From Rhodobacteraceae bacterium LNNU 3342 (GTDB lineage: Bacteria > Pseudomonadota > Alphaproteobacteria > Rhodobacterales > Rhodobacteraceae), in the NCBI GenBank assembly GCA_008711135.1, contig VUAW01000007.1, forward strand, positions 62,001-126,000: a stretch of 64,000 bases of DNA, read 5' to 3'. Shown one piece after another: positions 7,895-15,984 of this stretch (position 1 is its first letter; each line of letters starts with the position of its first letter). The notes under the pieces are model-generated. The model saw only the letters and a list, made by a program, of their open reading frames with translations. It was not told the origin of the DNA and ran no database searches. A program made the position numbers and the translations under genes.

Positions 7895-9304
7895 ATGCCT
7901 TTGGGTTCGCACCGCATGAAGCACTTCCCGATCTTTCTCAACGTCGAGGGCCGCCGCATTGTTGTGACGGGCGGCGGCGATGCAGCGATTGCCAAGCTTC
8001 GTCTGTTGTTCAAGACCGAGGCGGAGATTGTCGTTTATGCAGCCGATCCCGCGCCGGAGGTTCTGGCCTGGGCCAAGGCCGGTCGGCTGACCCTGCACCA
8101 GCGTCCGCTTGCCGCGGGCGATGCACGGGGCGCGGCTCTTGTCTATGGCGCGGCCGAGGATGCGGCCGAGGATGCCCGTGTCGCGCGGATCGCGCGGGAC
8201 GAAGACGCGCTGATCAACATCGTCGACAACCTGCACGACAGCGCCTTCATCACCCCGGCGATCGTAGACCGTGACCCGGTGATCGTTGCCATCGGAACCG
8301 AGGGCGCGGCGCCGGTGCTGGCCCGCAAGATCAAGGCCGATCTGGAAGAGCGTCTCTCCCCCGTTCTGGGCACGCTGACCCGCATCGGCAAGGCATTCCG
8401 CCATGCTGCCGACGTGTTGCCCATGGGGCGCAAGCGCCGCGACTTCTGGGCCGCCTATTACGACCGCGAAGGCCCTCGCGCCTTTGCCGAGGGTGGCAAG
8501 TCCGCGCTCCGACCGACGCTGGAGCGGCTTTTGGACCGCCATCTGAACGATGCCGATCGCGAAGGCCACGTGGCCATCGTCGGCGCGGGCCCCGGCGATC
8601 CGGAGCTTCTGACCCTGAAGGCCCGCCGCCTGCTGGACGAGGCCGACGTGGTGATCCACGACGGACTGGTCACGCCCGAGATACTTGAGCTTGCCCGTCG
8701 CGAGGCGACCCTGATCTCGGTGGCCAAGGAAGGTTTCGGCCCCTCGACGCCACAGGAAGAAATCAACCGCCTGATCGTGGAGCACGGGCTTGCGGGTGTG
8801 CAGGTCGTGCGGCTCAAGGGCGGCGATCCGGGCGTCTTTGGCCGACTGGACGAAGAGATCGAGGCGCTGGAGGCCGCGGGCGTGTCCTGGTCACTGGTGC
8901 CGGGGCTCACCTCGGGCGCGGTGGCTGCCGCTGCCGTGGGTCAGGGCCTGACGAAGCGTGGCCGCAATGCCTCGGTCCGGATCCTGACGGGCCATGACAT
9001 GAAGGGCTTTGCCGATCACGACTGGCGCAGCCTTGCCCAGGACGGAGAAGTTGCCGCGATCTACATGGGCAAGAAATCCGCCCGCTTTATCCAAGGGCGC
9101 CTGCTGATGCATGGCGCCGCACCCGAAACACCGGTGACGATCGTCGAAAATGTCTCTCGTCCCGATCAACGTGTCCTTCCGGCGACCCTTGCCACGCTAC
9201 CGCAGGCTGTGGCAGATGTCCCCGGTCCGGCAATCCTGCTTTACGGCCTCGCGCCTCGTGCGGTGGCCCAGTCCATTGATAATTTGAAAGAGGCCGCACA
9301 ATGA
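7895..9304 (+). CDS. cysG: Siroheme synthase (precorrin-2 dehydrogenase/ferrochelatase and uroporphyrinogen-III methyltransferase)
   Basis: CysG makes siroheme from uroporphyrinogen III, the cofactor of sulfite reductase encoded two genes downstream. The N-terminal NAD-binding half (NVEGRRIVVTGGGDAAIAKL) carries dehydrogenase/ferrochelatase function; the C-terminal methyltransferase begins near residue 225 with VAIVGAGPGDPELLTLKA and has the SAM site motif VVRLKGGDPGVFGR. The total is 469 residues, the full fused length. I use ATG 7895 because AGGCGGA lies about nine bases upstream; ATG 7916 (MKHFPIF), the usual N-terminus of relatives, has no clear ribosome site and is the alternative. Its end overlaps the next gene by ATGA. 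Confidence 0.93.
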   Translation: MPLGSHRMKHFPIFLNVEGRRIVVTGGGDAAIAKLRLLFKTEAEIVVYAADPAPEVLAWAKAGRLTLHQRPLAAGDARGAALVYGAAEDAAEDARVARIARDEDALINIVDNLHDSAFITPAIVDRDPVIVAIGTEGAAPVLARKIKADLEERLSPVLGTLTRIGKAFRHAADVLPMGRKRRDFWAAYYDREGPRAFAEGGKSALRPTLERLLDRHLNDADREGHVAIVGAGPGDPELLTLKARRLLDEADVVIHDGLVTPEILELARREATLISVAKEGFGPSTPQEEINRLIVEHGLAGVQVVRLKGGDPGVFGRLDEEIEALEAAGVSWSLVPGLTSGAVAAAAVGQGLTKRGRNASVRILTGHDMKGFADHDWRSLAQDGEVAAIYMGKKSARFIQGRLLMHGAAPETPVTIVENVSRPDQRVLPATLATLPQAVADVPGPAILLYGLAPRAVAQSIDNLKEAAQ

Positions 9305-9606
9305 GCCGTCGTTTTACCCCCAAAGTCGTCACCGCCAACGCGCTGCTTGAAGGCGACGTGGTCTACCTGACCGAGGATGACCGCTGGACCCGCCACCACC
9401 ATGAGGCGGAGCTGATCGATGACGAGGCTCATGCCACGCTGCGGCTTCTGCATGCGCAGAGCCAGCCGCACCTGGTTGTTGGTCCCTATCTTGCCGATGC
9501 CGTGGCAGGCGCCAACGGCCCCGAGCCCACCCACTTCCGCGAGGTCTTCCGCACCCGCGGCCCCTCGAACTATCCGCACGGCAAGCAGGCCGAGGCCGCC
9601 CGCTGA
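9301..9606 (+). CDS. DUF2849 domain protein of the sulfite reductase operon
   Basis: A 101-residue, soluble, acidic and His-rich protein (RWTRHHHEAELIDDEAHATL in the middle, PHGKQAEAAR at the end). It matches the DUF2849 family, which is found almost only in alphaproteobacteria directly between cysG and the sulfite reductase gene. It overlaps cysG by four bases and lies 17 bases before cysI, so it is made with both. There is no membrane segment, no cysteine and no known catalytic motif. It may be a small assembly or binding partner of the reductase, but the role is unknown. Confidence 0.85.
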   Translation: MSRRFTPKVVTANALLEGDVVYLTEDDRWTRHHHEAELIDDEAHATLRLLHAQSQPHLVVGPYLADAVAGANGPEPTHFREVFRTRGPSNYPHGKQAEAAR

Positions 9607-9623
9607 GCGAGGAGAAGAGCCAG

Positions 9624-11294
9624 ATGTACAGCTACAACGACTTTGACGACGCATTCGTGCGCGCGCGTGTTGCGCAGTTCACGCAGCAGGTGGAACGCCG
9701 CATCGACGGCAGCCTGACCGAGGACGAATTCCGTCCCCTGCGCCTGATGAACGGGCTGTACCTGCAGCTTCACGCCTACATGCTGCGGGTGGCGATCCCC
9801 TATGGGACGCTGGACAGCGCCAAGATGCGCCAGCTCGCCTATATCGCGGAACGCTGGGACAAGGGCTATGGCCACTTCACCACCCGGCAGAACATCCAGT
9901 ACAACTGGCCGAAGCTTCCCGACGTGCCCGCGATCCTGAACGCGCTGGCCGATGTGGGGATGCATGCGATCCAGACCTCGGGCAACTGCGTCCGTAACGT
10001 GACCGCCGACCACTTCGCCGGCGCCGCCGCGGACGAAATCGCCGACCCGCGCCCGGTGGCCGAACTTCTGCGCCAGTGGTCCACCGACCACCCGGAATTC
10101 CAGTTCCTGCCGCGCAAGTTCAAGATCGCCATCACCGGCAGCCCGAACGACCGCGCCGTGACCAAGGCCCATGACATCGGGCTGCGGATGGTGCGCAATG
10201 ACAAGGGCGAGCCCGGGTTCGAGGTCATCGTGGGCGGCGGGCTTGGCCGGACACCCATGATCGGCAAGGTGGTGCGGGAGTTCCTGCCCAAGGCCGACCT
10301 GCTGCCCTACGTCGAGGCGATCCTGAGCGTCTACAACTCGTTCGGGCGGCGCGACAACAAGTACAAGGCCCGCATCAAGATCACCGTGCACGAAACCGGG
10401 CTGGACAAGATCCGCGAGATGGTCGAGGCGCGCTTTGCCGAGATCCGTCCGCAGTTCACCGGCGTCGACCAGGCCCTGCTGGAGGAGATCGAGGCAGCCT
10501 TTGCCCCGCCGCAGTTCCGCAACGCGCCCGTGGATGCCTATGAGGACTTCTACAAGGCCGACCCGGTGTTCCGCGCCTGGGCCGACACCAACCTGACGCA
10601 GCACCGCAACGACAGCTATGCGATCGTGACCATCAGCCTCAAGGCGCATGGCGCGACGCCCGGCGACGCGACGGCGGAACAGATGCGCGTGATGGCGGAC
10701 CTGGCGGAACGCTACGGCCACGATGAACTGCGCATCAGCCACGAGCAGAACGTGATCCTGCCGCATGTCCACAAGTCGGACCTGCCGGCGGTTCATGCCG
10801 AACTGTCCAAGGTCGGACTTGCCACGGCGAACGTCGGGCTGATTTCCGACATCATCGCCTGCCCCGGCATGGACTACTGCGCGCTGGCGACGGCACGTTC
10901 GATCCCCGTGGCGCAGCAGATCGCGGAACGGTTCAACGAGTTGAAGCTCGAGCATGACATCGGGCCGCTGAAGCTCAAGATCTCGGGCTGCATCAACGCC
11001 TGCGGGCACCACCATGTGGGTCATATCGGCATCCTCGGGCTGGATCGCGCCGGCGTGGAAAACTACCAGATCACGCTGGGCGGTGACGGCACCGAAACCG
11101 CCGCTGTCGGTGAACGTGCCGGTCCGGGCTTTGCCTATGACGAGATCGTCCCCGCCATCGAGCGCCTTGTCGGCGCCTATCTGGAACATCGCGAAGGCCG
11201 CGAGGAAACCTTCCTCGAAGCCTACCGCCGGCTGGGCCCTGCGCCCTTCAAGGCGGCGCTTTACCCCGACGAGGCCGAACAGGATGCCGCGTGA
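9624..11294 (+). CDS. cysI: Sulfite reductase (nitrite/sulfite reductase hemoprotein)
   Basis: This enzyme reduces sulfite to sulfide by six electrons with siroheme coupled to a [4Fe-4S] cluster. The four cluster ligands are present in the expected C-x5-C and C-x3-C spacing at Cys413, Cys419, Cys456 and Cys460 (CPGMDYC and GCINACGHH). The N-terminal ferrodoxin-like half contains HFTTRQNIQYNWPKL, the siroheme-side motif. The length of 556 residues fits the ferredoxin-dependent type; no CysJ flavoprotein is nearby, while fpr lies in the operon. ATG 9624 has GAGGAGAAGAG just upstream. The last 11 bases overlap cysH. Confidence 0.93.
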   Translation: MYSYNDFDDAFVRARVAQFTQQVERRIDGSLTEDEFRPLRLMNGLYLQLHAYMLRVAIPYGTLDSAKMRQLAYIAERWDKGYGHFTTRQNIQYNWPKLPDVPAILNALADVGMHAIQTSGNCVRNVTADHFAGAAADEIADPRPVAELLRQWSTDHPEFQFLPRKFKIAITGSPNDRAVTKAHDIGLRMVRNDKGEPGFEVIVGGGLGRTPMIGKVVREFLPKADLLPYVEAILSVYNSFGRRDNKYKARIKITVHETGLDKIREMVEARFAEIRPQFTGVDQALLEEIEAAFAPPQFRNAPVDAYEDFYKADPVFRAWADTNLTQHRNDSYAIVTISLKAHGATPGDATAEQMRVMADLAERYGHDELRISHEQNVILPHVHKSDLPAVHAELSKVGLATANVGLISDIIACPGMDYCALATARSIPVAQQIAERFNELKLEHDIGPLKLKISGCINACGHHHVGHIGILGLDRAGVENYQITLGGDGTETAAVGERAGPGFAYDEIVPAIERLVGAYLEHREGREETFLEAYRRLGPAPFKAALYPDEAEQDAA

Positions 11295-12045
11295 TACATC
11301 GCTCGCACCGGTCGCCGACCGGGTGGCTGACCTCAACGAACGCTATCGCCACCACGGGGCGATAGCAGTTCTGGAACACGCGCTGAAGGACCCACAGGTG
11401 GGCCGGATCGCGCTGGTTTCGTCCTTCGGGGCGGAATCGGTGGTGCTTTTGCACATGATCTCGATCATGGCACCGTCGACGCCGGTGCTGTTCATCGATA
11501 CGGAAATGCTGTTTCCGGAAACGATCGCCTATCAGTCGGACGTGGCTCACAAGCTCGGGCTGACGGACATCCGCACGATCCGGCCGAACCGGACGATGAT
11601 CGCCGCTCGAGATCCCGAAGGTCTGCTGCACCAGACCGATCCGGACGCCTGCTGCGCCTTTCGCAAGACGGAACCGCTGGAACGCGCGCTGGGCGATTTC
11701 GATGCCTGGATCACGGGCCGCAAGCGCTTTCAGGGCCAGACGCGCCAGACCCTTGAATTCTTCGAGGCGGAGGGCGATCTGCGCATCAAGGTCAACCCGC
11801 TCGCCCACTGGACGCGGGACGACCTGCAGGACTATATCATCAACAACCGCCTGCCCCGGCATCCGCTGGTGGCGAAAGGTTACCCCTCTATCGGCTGCGC
11901 GCCTTGCACCAGCCCTGTCAAGGACGGCGAAGACCCGCGTGCGGGCCGCTGGCGCGGACAGGAAAAGGAAGAGTGCGGCATCCACTTCATTAACGGCAAG
12001 GTCGTCCGCGGCCCCCTGCCCCGAAACCTTCAGGAGAACGCATGA
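11284..12045 (+). CDS. cysH: Adenylyl-sulfate reductase, assimilatory [4Fe-4S] type
   Basis: CysH reduces activated sulfate to sulfite using thioredoxin or glutathione. The 253-residue protein contains the paired cysteines Cys123-Cys124 (DACCAFRK) and the Cys205-x2-Cys208 pair (GCAPCTS), which ligate a [4Fe-4S] cluster and mark the type that uses adenosine 5'-phosphosulfate rather than PAPS. The catalytic Cys231 is in ECGIHF. The phosphosulfate-binding part has LVSSFGAESVVLLHM. ATG 11284 lies inside the end of cysI, and a longer upstream frame would cover cysI, so it is rejected. The stop overlaps the DUF934 start by ATGA. Confidence 0.93.
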   Translation: MPRDTSLAPVADRVADLNERYRHHGAIAVLEHALKDPQVGRIALVSSFGAESVVLLHMISIMAPSTPVLFIDTEMLFPETIAYQSDVAHKLGLTDIRTIRPNRTMIAARDPEGLLHQTDPDACCAFRKTEPLERALGDFDAWITGRKRFQGQTRQTLEFFEAEGDLRIKVNPLAHWTRDDLQDYIINNRLPRHPLVAKGYPSIGCAPCTSPVKDGEDPRAGRWRGQEKEECGIHFINGKVVRGPLPRNLQENA

Positions 12046-12473
12046 GCGTGATCGTCACCGATGAGGGCTTCCGGCCGGACGACTGGACCGGGGGCTTCGC
12101 CTCTCTTGATGAACTGGCCCCCGGCCAGGCGCTGAACGTGGCGGCGGATACCGATCCGGAAGCGCTGCGCGGGCGGCTTGACGGGATCGAGTTGATCCGG
12201 ATCGAATTCCCCAGCTTCTCGAACGGGCGCGGCCTTACCATTGGCCGCTGGCTGCGGACGATGGGCTTCACGGGCCGCCTGCGGGCTGCTGGTCACGTTC
12301 TGGCCGACCAATATGCGATGACCCGCCGCGTCGGCTTTGACGAGGTGGAAATCAGCGAAGACCTCGCCGCCCGCCAGCCCGAGGATCAATGGCAGTTCCG
12401 CGCCGACTGGCGCGCCCATGACTATCAGTCGCGGCTTCGCGGCGATGCGTCCCCCTTCCCGCGCAACGCCTGA
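12042..12473 (+). CDS. DUF934 domain protein of the sulfur assimilation operon
   Basis: This 143-residue soluble protein belongs to the DUF934 family, which is conserved next to cysH/cysI in many proteobacteria. Recognisable stretches are FPSFSNGRGLTIGRWLRTMG and LADQYAMTRRVGFDEVEI. It overlaps cysH by four bases and is followed after 45 bases by fpr. There are no cysteines of cluster type and no membrane segment. The context points to a role in sulfate reduction, perhaps as a carrier or assembly protein for the reductases; no function has been recognised from sequence. Confidence 0.87.
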   Translation: MSVIVTDEGFRPDDWTGGFASLDELAPGQALNVAADTDPEALRGRLDGIELIRIEFPSFSNGRGLTIGRWLRTMGFTGRLRAAGHVLADQYAMTRRVGFDEVEISEDLAARQPEDQWQFRADWRAHDYQSRLRGDASPFPRNA

Positions 12474-12518
12474 GCCAACGAACGAACCCGAACAAAAGGA
12501 CGGGGCACCGGCCCCGGA

Positions 12519-13331
12519 ATGGACATGAACGACCAGACCCCAGTCACCCCCGCGGTAAAGACCCTGCCCGATGCGCAGACGGTGACCGCTGTCCGTCACT
12601 GGACGGATGATCTCTTTTCCTTCCGCGTCTCGCGCCCCCAGACCCTGCGCTTCCGCTCGGGTGAGTTCGTGATGATCGGCCTCTTGAAGGACGACGGCAA
12701 GCCGCTGCTGCGCGCCTACTCCATCGCCTCGCCCTCTTGGGACGATGAACTGGAGTTCTACTCGATCAAGGTGCAGGACGGTCCGCTGACCAGCCGCCTT
12801 CAGCACATCCAGCCGGGTGAGCAGATCATCCTGCGCCCGAAACCCGTGGGCACGCTGGTTCTTGACGCGCTGCTGCCGGGCAAGCGGCTGTGGCTGTTCG
12901 CCACCGGCACCGGCATCGCGCCTTTCGCCAGCCTGATCCGCGACCCTGAAACCTACGAACGGTATGATGAGATCATCCTGACCCATACCTGCCGGGAAGT
13001 TGCCGCGCTGGATTATGGCCGTGAACTGGTCGAGGAAACCCTGAACCACGAGTTCATCGGCGAGGAAGCCCGCGCCAAGCTGCGCTACTTCCCCACCACG
13101 ACCCGTGAGGAAAGCGCGCAGATGGGCCGGATCACCGACCTGATGCGTTCGGGGGAAGTGTTCGAAAAGCTAGGCATCCCGCCAATCAACGCGGAAACCG
13201 ACCGCGGCATGGTCTGTGGCTCGCTCGCCTTCAACATGGAGATCAAGGAGATCCTTGAAGGCTTTGGCCTGCGGGAAGGCGCCAACTCGGACCCTGCCGA
13301 ATACGTGGTGGAAAAGGCCTTCGTCGGCTGA
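12519..13331 (+). CDS. fpr: Ferredoxin-NADP reductase
   Basis: A 270-residue FAD enzyme that moves electrons between NADPH and ferredoxin. The FAD-binding RAYSIASPSWDDELEFY motif and the NADP-binding region GTLVLDALLPGKRLWLFATG with GTGIAPFASLIRDPETY are typical of the bacterial FPR family, and it ends in the usual short aromatic/Gly tail (KAFVG). It closes the sulfur operon and can feed electrons to CysI through a ferredoxin. ATG 12519 (MDMNDQ) is used; ATG 12525 is a possible alternative. A strong terminator follows. Confidence 0.92.
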   Translation: MDMNDQTPVTPAVKTLPDAQTVTAVRHWTDDLFSFRVSRPQTLRFRSGEFVMIGLLKDDGKPLLRAYSIASPSWDDELEFYSIKVQDGPLTSRLQHIQPGEQIILRPKPVGTLVLDALLPGKRLWLFATGTGIAPFASLIRDPETYERYDEIILTHTCREVAALDYGRELVEETLNHEFIGEEARAKLRYFPTTTREESAQMGRITDLMRSGEVFEKLGIPPINAETDRGMVCGSLAFNMEIKEILEGFGLREGANSDPAEYVVEKAFVG

Positions 13332-13353
13332 CCTGTCCGAACGTCGTGAAATG

Positions 13354-13388
13354 AAAATGCCGCGGGTGATCCCCGCGGCATTTTTTAT
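13354..13388. terminator. Rho-independent terminator, bidirectional
   Basis: A nine-base stem TGCCGCGGG (13358-13366) pairs with CCCGCGGCA (13372-13380) around a five-base loop, flanked by AAAA on the left and TTTTTT (13381-13386) on the right. It ends the cys operon on the plus strand and can also end the Ala-rich gene transcribed from the right. Confidence 0.9.
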
Positions 13389-13397
13389 CGTAGGTGT

Positions 13398-14024
13398 TTA
13401 TTGCCCCAGCGCGCGCCGCAGCTGATCCAGCACGGCCTGCGTTGCCTCGGGATTGCCCTGCGCCTGTTCAAGCGCGGTGCGCAGCGAGTCGCGCAGCATC
13501 GACGGAAGCGGTGCCGCCTCGATCCGGGCGCGAATCTCGTCTTGCGTCAGGTCGGCGACGTTCCACGACAGCGTGGTGTTGCCCTCGGCCGCTTCGGCCG
13601 CTTCGGCTGCAGCATTGGCGGCCTCATCGGCGGCCTCTTCGGCACTTTCGGCAGCGGCCGCGGCGGTGTCGGCGGCACCGCCCACGGCGCGAACGGCCGA
13701 ATCGATGGCCTGAGCGGCGGCGTCGGCGGCAGCGTCGGCAGCGCCAGCGGCAGCCTCTGCGGCAGCTGAAGCCTCGGCTTCAGCCTCGGCCTCGGCGGCG
13801 GCGGCGGCGGCCTCTGCTTCGGCCTGCGCCTGCGCGGCAGCTTCTTCGGCCGCGGCGGCGGCTTCCTCGGCGGCCTGCGCCTCGGCCTCGGCGGCAGCCT
13901 GGGCTTCGGCTTGCGCTTGGATTGCGGCTTCCTCGGCCCGGCGTTGTTCGCGCGCGTCAACGACGTAATAGGCCCCGGCGCCAATGACGACCAGCACGGC
14001 CAAGGCCCCTACGATCCTGTTCAT
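13398..14024 (-). CDS. Ala/Glu-rich membrane-anchored coiled-coil protein of unknown function
   Basis: The 208-residue product starts with one membrane helix (residues 3-22, [20 protein letters not shown]) and continues with about 120 residues that are almost only Ala, Glu, Gln and Asp. This should form a long charged helix or coiled coil on the outer face of the inner membrane. The C-terminal 60 residues have normal composition ([20 protein letters not shown] and [20 protein letters not shown]) and look like a small folded helical domain. Relatives exist in Rhodobacteraceae as hypothetical proteins. It stands alone, convergent with fpr and divergent from infC. No function can be assigned. 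Confidence 0.7.
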   Translation of the reverse strand: MNRIVGALAVLVVIGAGAYYVVDAREQRRAEEAAIQAQAEAQAAAEAEAQAAEEAAAAAEEAAAQAQAEAEAAAAAAEAEAEAEASAAAEAAAGAADAAADAAAQAIDSAVRAVGGAADTAAAAAESAEEAADEAANAAAEAAEAAEGNTTLSWNVADLTQDEIRARIEAAPLPSMLRDSLRTALEQAQGNPEATQAVLDQLRRALGQ

Positions 14025-14180
14025 GTCAGATCAACTCCTGCCTCGATGTCTGTGGTTGGCGCCTCATATGCCAGAAAGCCCCGGCCAAGGAAAGCGCACG
14101 CAACCTGCAGCGGAATGCGCCAGAACCGGGTTGAAATGCACCGCCGGCAAGGCTATTTTGCGCGCCACGGATCAACACTA

Positions 14181-14198
14181 GAAGGATTAAGTGCCATA
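14181..14198 (+). promoter_or_regulatory. infC ribosome site and ATA start codon
   Basis: GAAGGA at 14181-14186 lies nine bases before ATA at 14196-14198. No ATG, GTG or TTG in this frame lies near enough to give a complete IF-3, and the GTG at 14191 is in another frame that stops at once. In Escherichia coli infC starts with AUU and is repressed by its own product, which rejects such codons; the ATA here suggests the same control. Confidence 0.8.
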
Positions 14199-14735
14199 GC
14201 CCGTAGACCTCACAATGCCCCGCCGCAGCGCGATACTGGTCCTCGTATCAACGATCGCATTCGCGCCCCCGAAATCCGGCTGATCGGGGCTGATGGCGAA
14301 AACGTGGGGGTTGTCACCCCGGCGCGGGCTCTTGCCATGGCTGAAGAGGCCGGACTTGATCTGGTTGAGATTTCTCCCAATGCCGAGCCGCCCGTCTGCA
14401 AGATCATGGACTTCGGCAAGTTCAAGTTTGAACAGCAGAAGCGCGAGGCTGAAGCTCGGAAAAAGCAGAAGATCATCGAGGTCAAGGAGATCAAGTTCCG
14501 TCCTGGAACCGATACTCATGACTACGAGGTCAAGATGCGTTCGGTCTTCAAGTTTCTGGAAGGCGGAGACAAGGTGAAGGTGACGCTGCGCTTCCGGGGC
14601 CGGGAGATGGCGCACCAGCAGCTTGGAATGGAGCTTCTGAACCGCGTGGCCCGCGATGTTGCCGACGTGGGCAAGATCGAAAATATGCCCAAGCTTGAAG
14701 GGCGGCAGATGGTCATGATGATCGGCCCCAAGTAA
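14196..14735 (+). CDS. infC: Translation initiation factor IF-3
   Basis: IF-3 binds the 30S subunit and checks start-codon/initiator tRNA pairing. From the ATA at 14196 the product is 179 residues. It shows the N-domain [19 protein letters not shown], the linker [20 protein letters not shown] and the C-domain [20 protein letters not shown], all characteristic. Longer frames starting upstream at ATG 13911 have no homologous N-terminus and cross the promoter region of the divergent gene, and the first internal ATG would remove most of the N-domain. A terminator follows 21 bases after the stop; the gene is monocistronic here, without rpmI-rplT next to it. Confidence 0.95.
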   Translation: MARRPHNAPPQRDTGPRINDRIRAPEIRLIGADGENVGVVTPARALAMAEEAGLDLVEISPNAEPPVCKIMDFGKFKFEQQKREAEARKKQKIIEVKEIKFRPGTDTHDYEVKMRSVFKFLEGGDKVKVTLRFRGREMAHQQLGMELLNRVARDVADVGKIENMPKLEGRQMVMMIGPK

Positions 14736-14756
14736 GCCTCGTTCACGCCATATCGG

Positions 14757-14786
14757 GGCCGGTCAGCATCGCTGTCCGGCCTTTTT
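14757..14786 (+). terminator. Rho-independent terminator of infC
   Basis: GGCCGG (14757-14762) pairs with CCGGCC (14776-14781), and the inner CAGC/GCTG extends the stem past one T-T mismatch; the loop is ATC. TTTTT follows at 14782-14786, only a few bases before the end of the convergent gene. Confidence 0.88.
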
Positions 14787-14792
14787 CATGTG

Positions 14793-15788
14793 CTAGTAGC
14801 GCCCCGCCTCTTCCGCGAGGATTTCGGCAAAGCAGGAGTCTGTTTCCGCGGCGCGAGCAAACATCGCCGGGCGCATCCGGATCGAGGCCCCCAGAAGGAC
14901 GCGCCGCAGCAGCGCCGCCTGCCCTCGCGGGCTTTGCACGAAGCTTTCGGTCGGAATCAACGCCTCGGCTGGAGTGCCCAGTACCATCACCTGCGACGGA
15001 TCCCCCAGCGCACGGGCTGCGGCCAGCGCGCAGGAAGGCGCCGTTTCGGTGCAGCGCAGATCGCAAAGCGCCGCGATGGGCCGTGCCTCGGGCGCGGTCA
15101 TCAGCCAGCGGGCATAATCCGCGGCCGGCACATCCTGCCCCATCATCGCGCGTTGCGGATCGCCGGGCCCAAGGGCCAAGAACTCATCTGTCAGGCGCGG
15201 AAGGTGATCCGGGCGGCCCGCCCATTCGCGCCAGATGAAATAGCGCAGCCCGTCGGGATAGGCCGGATCCTCGGCCAGATCCGCAAAGCCTGTCCGCGCC
15301 CGCCCGGCAAGCGTCACCGCCGCCGCACGTCCGGCCCGCGGCTCGCCCAACTGGGCGAAGGAGCGCAGAACGCCAAAGGATGCATCGGTCTTCCAAAGCG
15401 ACTGCCAGGTCTCCGCAAGTGGCGAGGCCTTGGCCGCCTTGTGGATCCAGCTTTGGCCGGAAAGGCCGCCCTGGTCGCGCATCATCGTCACGCGCTGTTC
15501 CCGCGGGAGCGAGGAGAGCCACGGCCCTTGAAGCTCAGGCGATTTGTCGATCAGCGCCAGAAGGATCTGGGCGGCGGTGTTACCCTTTTCTGCCAGCACA
15601 TCCAGCGCGGGCAAGGCACTTTCCTCATCATCGGCAAGCCAGTGGTCGAGCGCGGTTCGAAAGGCGGGATCCTCGGCCCCTGAAACTTGCTGTGGCGCGG
15701 GCGTAGCGGCCTGGGCGGTATCTTGTGACCGGAGCGGGCTCACCGCCCCAAGAAAAAACACCAGAACCAGGCCCGCAACGCGGATCAT
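14793..15788 (-). CDS. Secreted helical-repeat protein of unknown function
   Basis: The 331-residue product from ATG 15788 has a Sec signal peptide (MIRVAGLVLVFFLGAVSPL, cleavage near residue 21). The mature part is Ala/Leu-rich and helical, and the stretch ALPALDVLAEKGNTAAQILL looks like a Sel1/TPR-type repeat. There are several Cys in the last third (LCDLRCTETAPSCALAAARA), possibly as disulfides, which agrees with export. A start at 15803 adds five residues before the hydrophobic core and is less likely. It is preceded by an AT-rich promoter region and is convergent with infC. I do not recognise a function. Confidence 0.7.
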   Translation of the reverse strand: MIRVAGLVLVFFLGAVSPLRSQDTAQAATPAPQQVSGAEDPAFRTALDHWLADDEESALPALDVLAEKGNTAAQILLALIDKSPELQGPWLSSLPREQRVTMMRDQGGLSGQSWIHKAAKASPLAETWQSLWKTDASFGVLRSFAQLGEPRAGRAAAVTLAGRARTGFADLAEDPAYPDGLRYFIWREWAGRPDHLPRLTDEFLALGPGDPQRAMMGQDVPAADYARWLMTAPEARPIAALCDLRCTETAPSCALAAARALGDPSQVMVLGTPAEALIPTESFVQSPRGQAALLRRVLLGASIRMRPAMFARAAETDSCFAEILAEEAGRY

Positions 15789-15984
15789 CCAAACCTCCGT
15801 CAAAGCGCGGGAACGCCCGCCATGTCAGCCAATGCCAGTCCGGCGGTCCCGCTGTGTGTCCGGACATGCGCGTTAACCTATCGCGCGACTTCGTCTTTGT
15901 CACCGTATGAATATGGTTTCTTAATCCTGACTAAACCTCAAGGAATAATTGAACAAAACACTGAAATAGTTATGGTATTTTCCC
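15789..15984. other. AT-rich intergenic region
   Basis: This 196-base gap lies upstream of the secreted protein gene and downstream of the molybdopterin-binding gene. The part 15900-15984 is strikingly AT-rich for this genome and should hold the promoter of the gene to its left. I see no coding frame, RNA or clear terminator in it. Confidence 0.5.

Noticed and set aside
9570-11336. 588-codon open frame on the minus strand opposite cysI
   Set aside because: It mirrors the whole of a certain sulfite reductase gene, has no ribosome site or family motif, and is explained by high GC third positions.
13911-14195. Long N-terminal extension of IF-3 from an upstream ATG
   Set aside because: The extension has no IF-3 homology and crosses the divergent gene start; GAAGGA plus ATA at 14196 gives the normal length.
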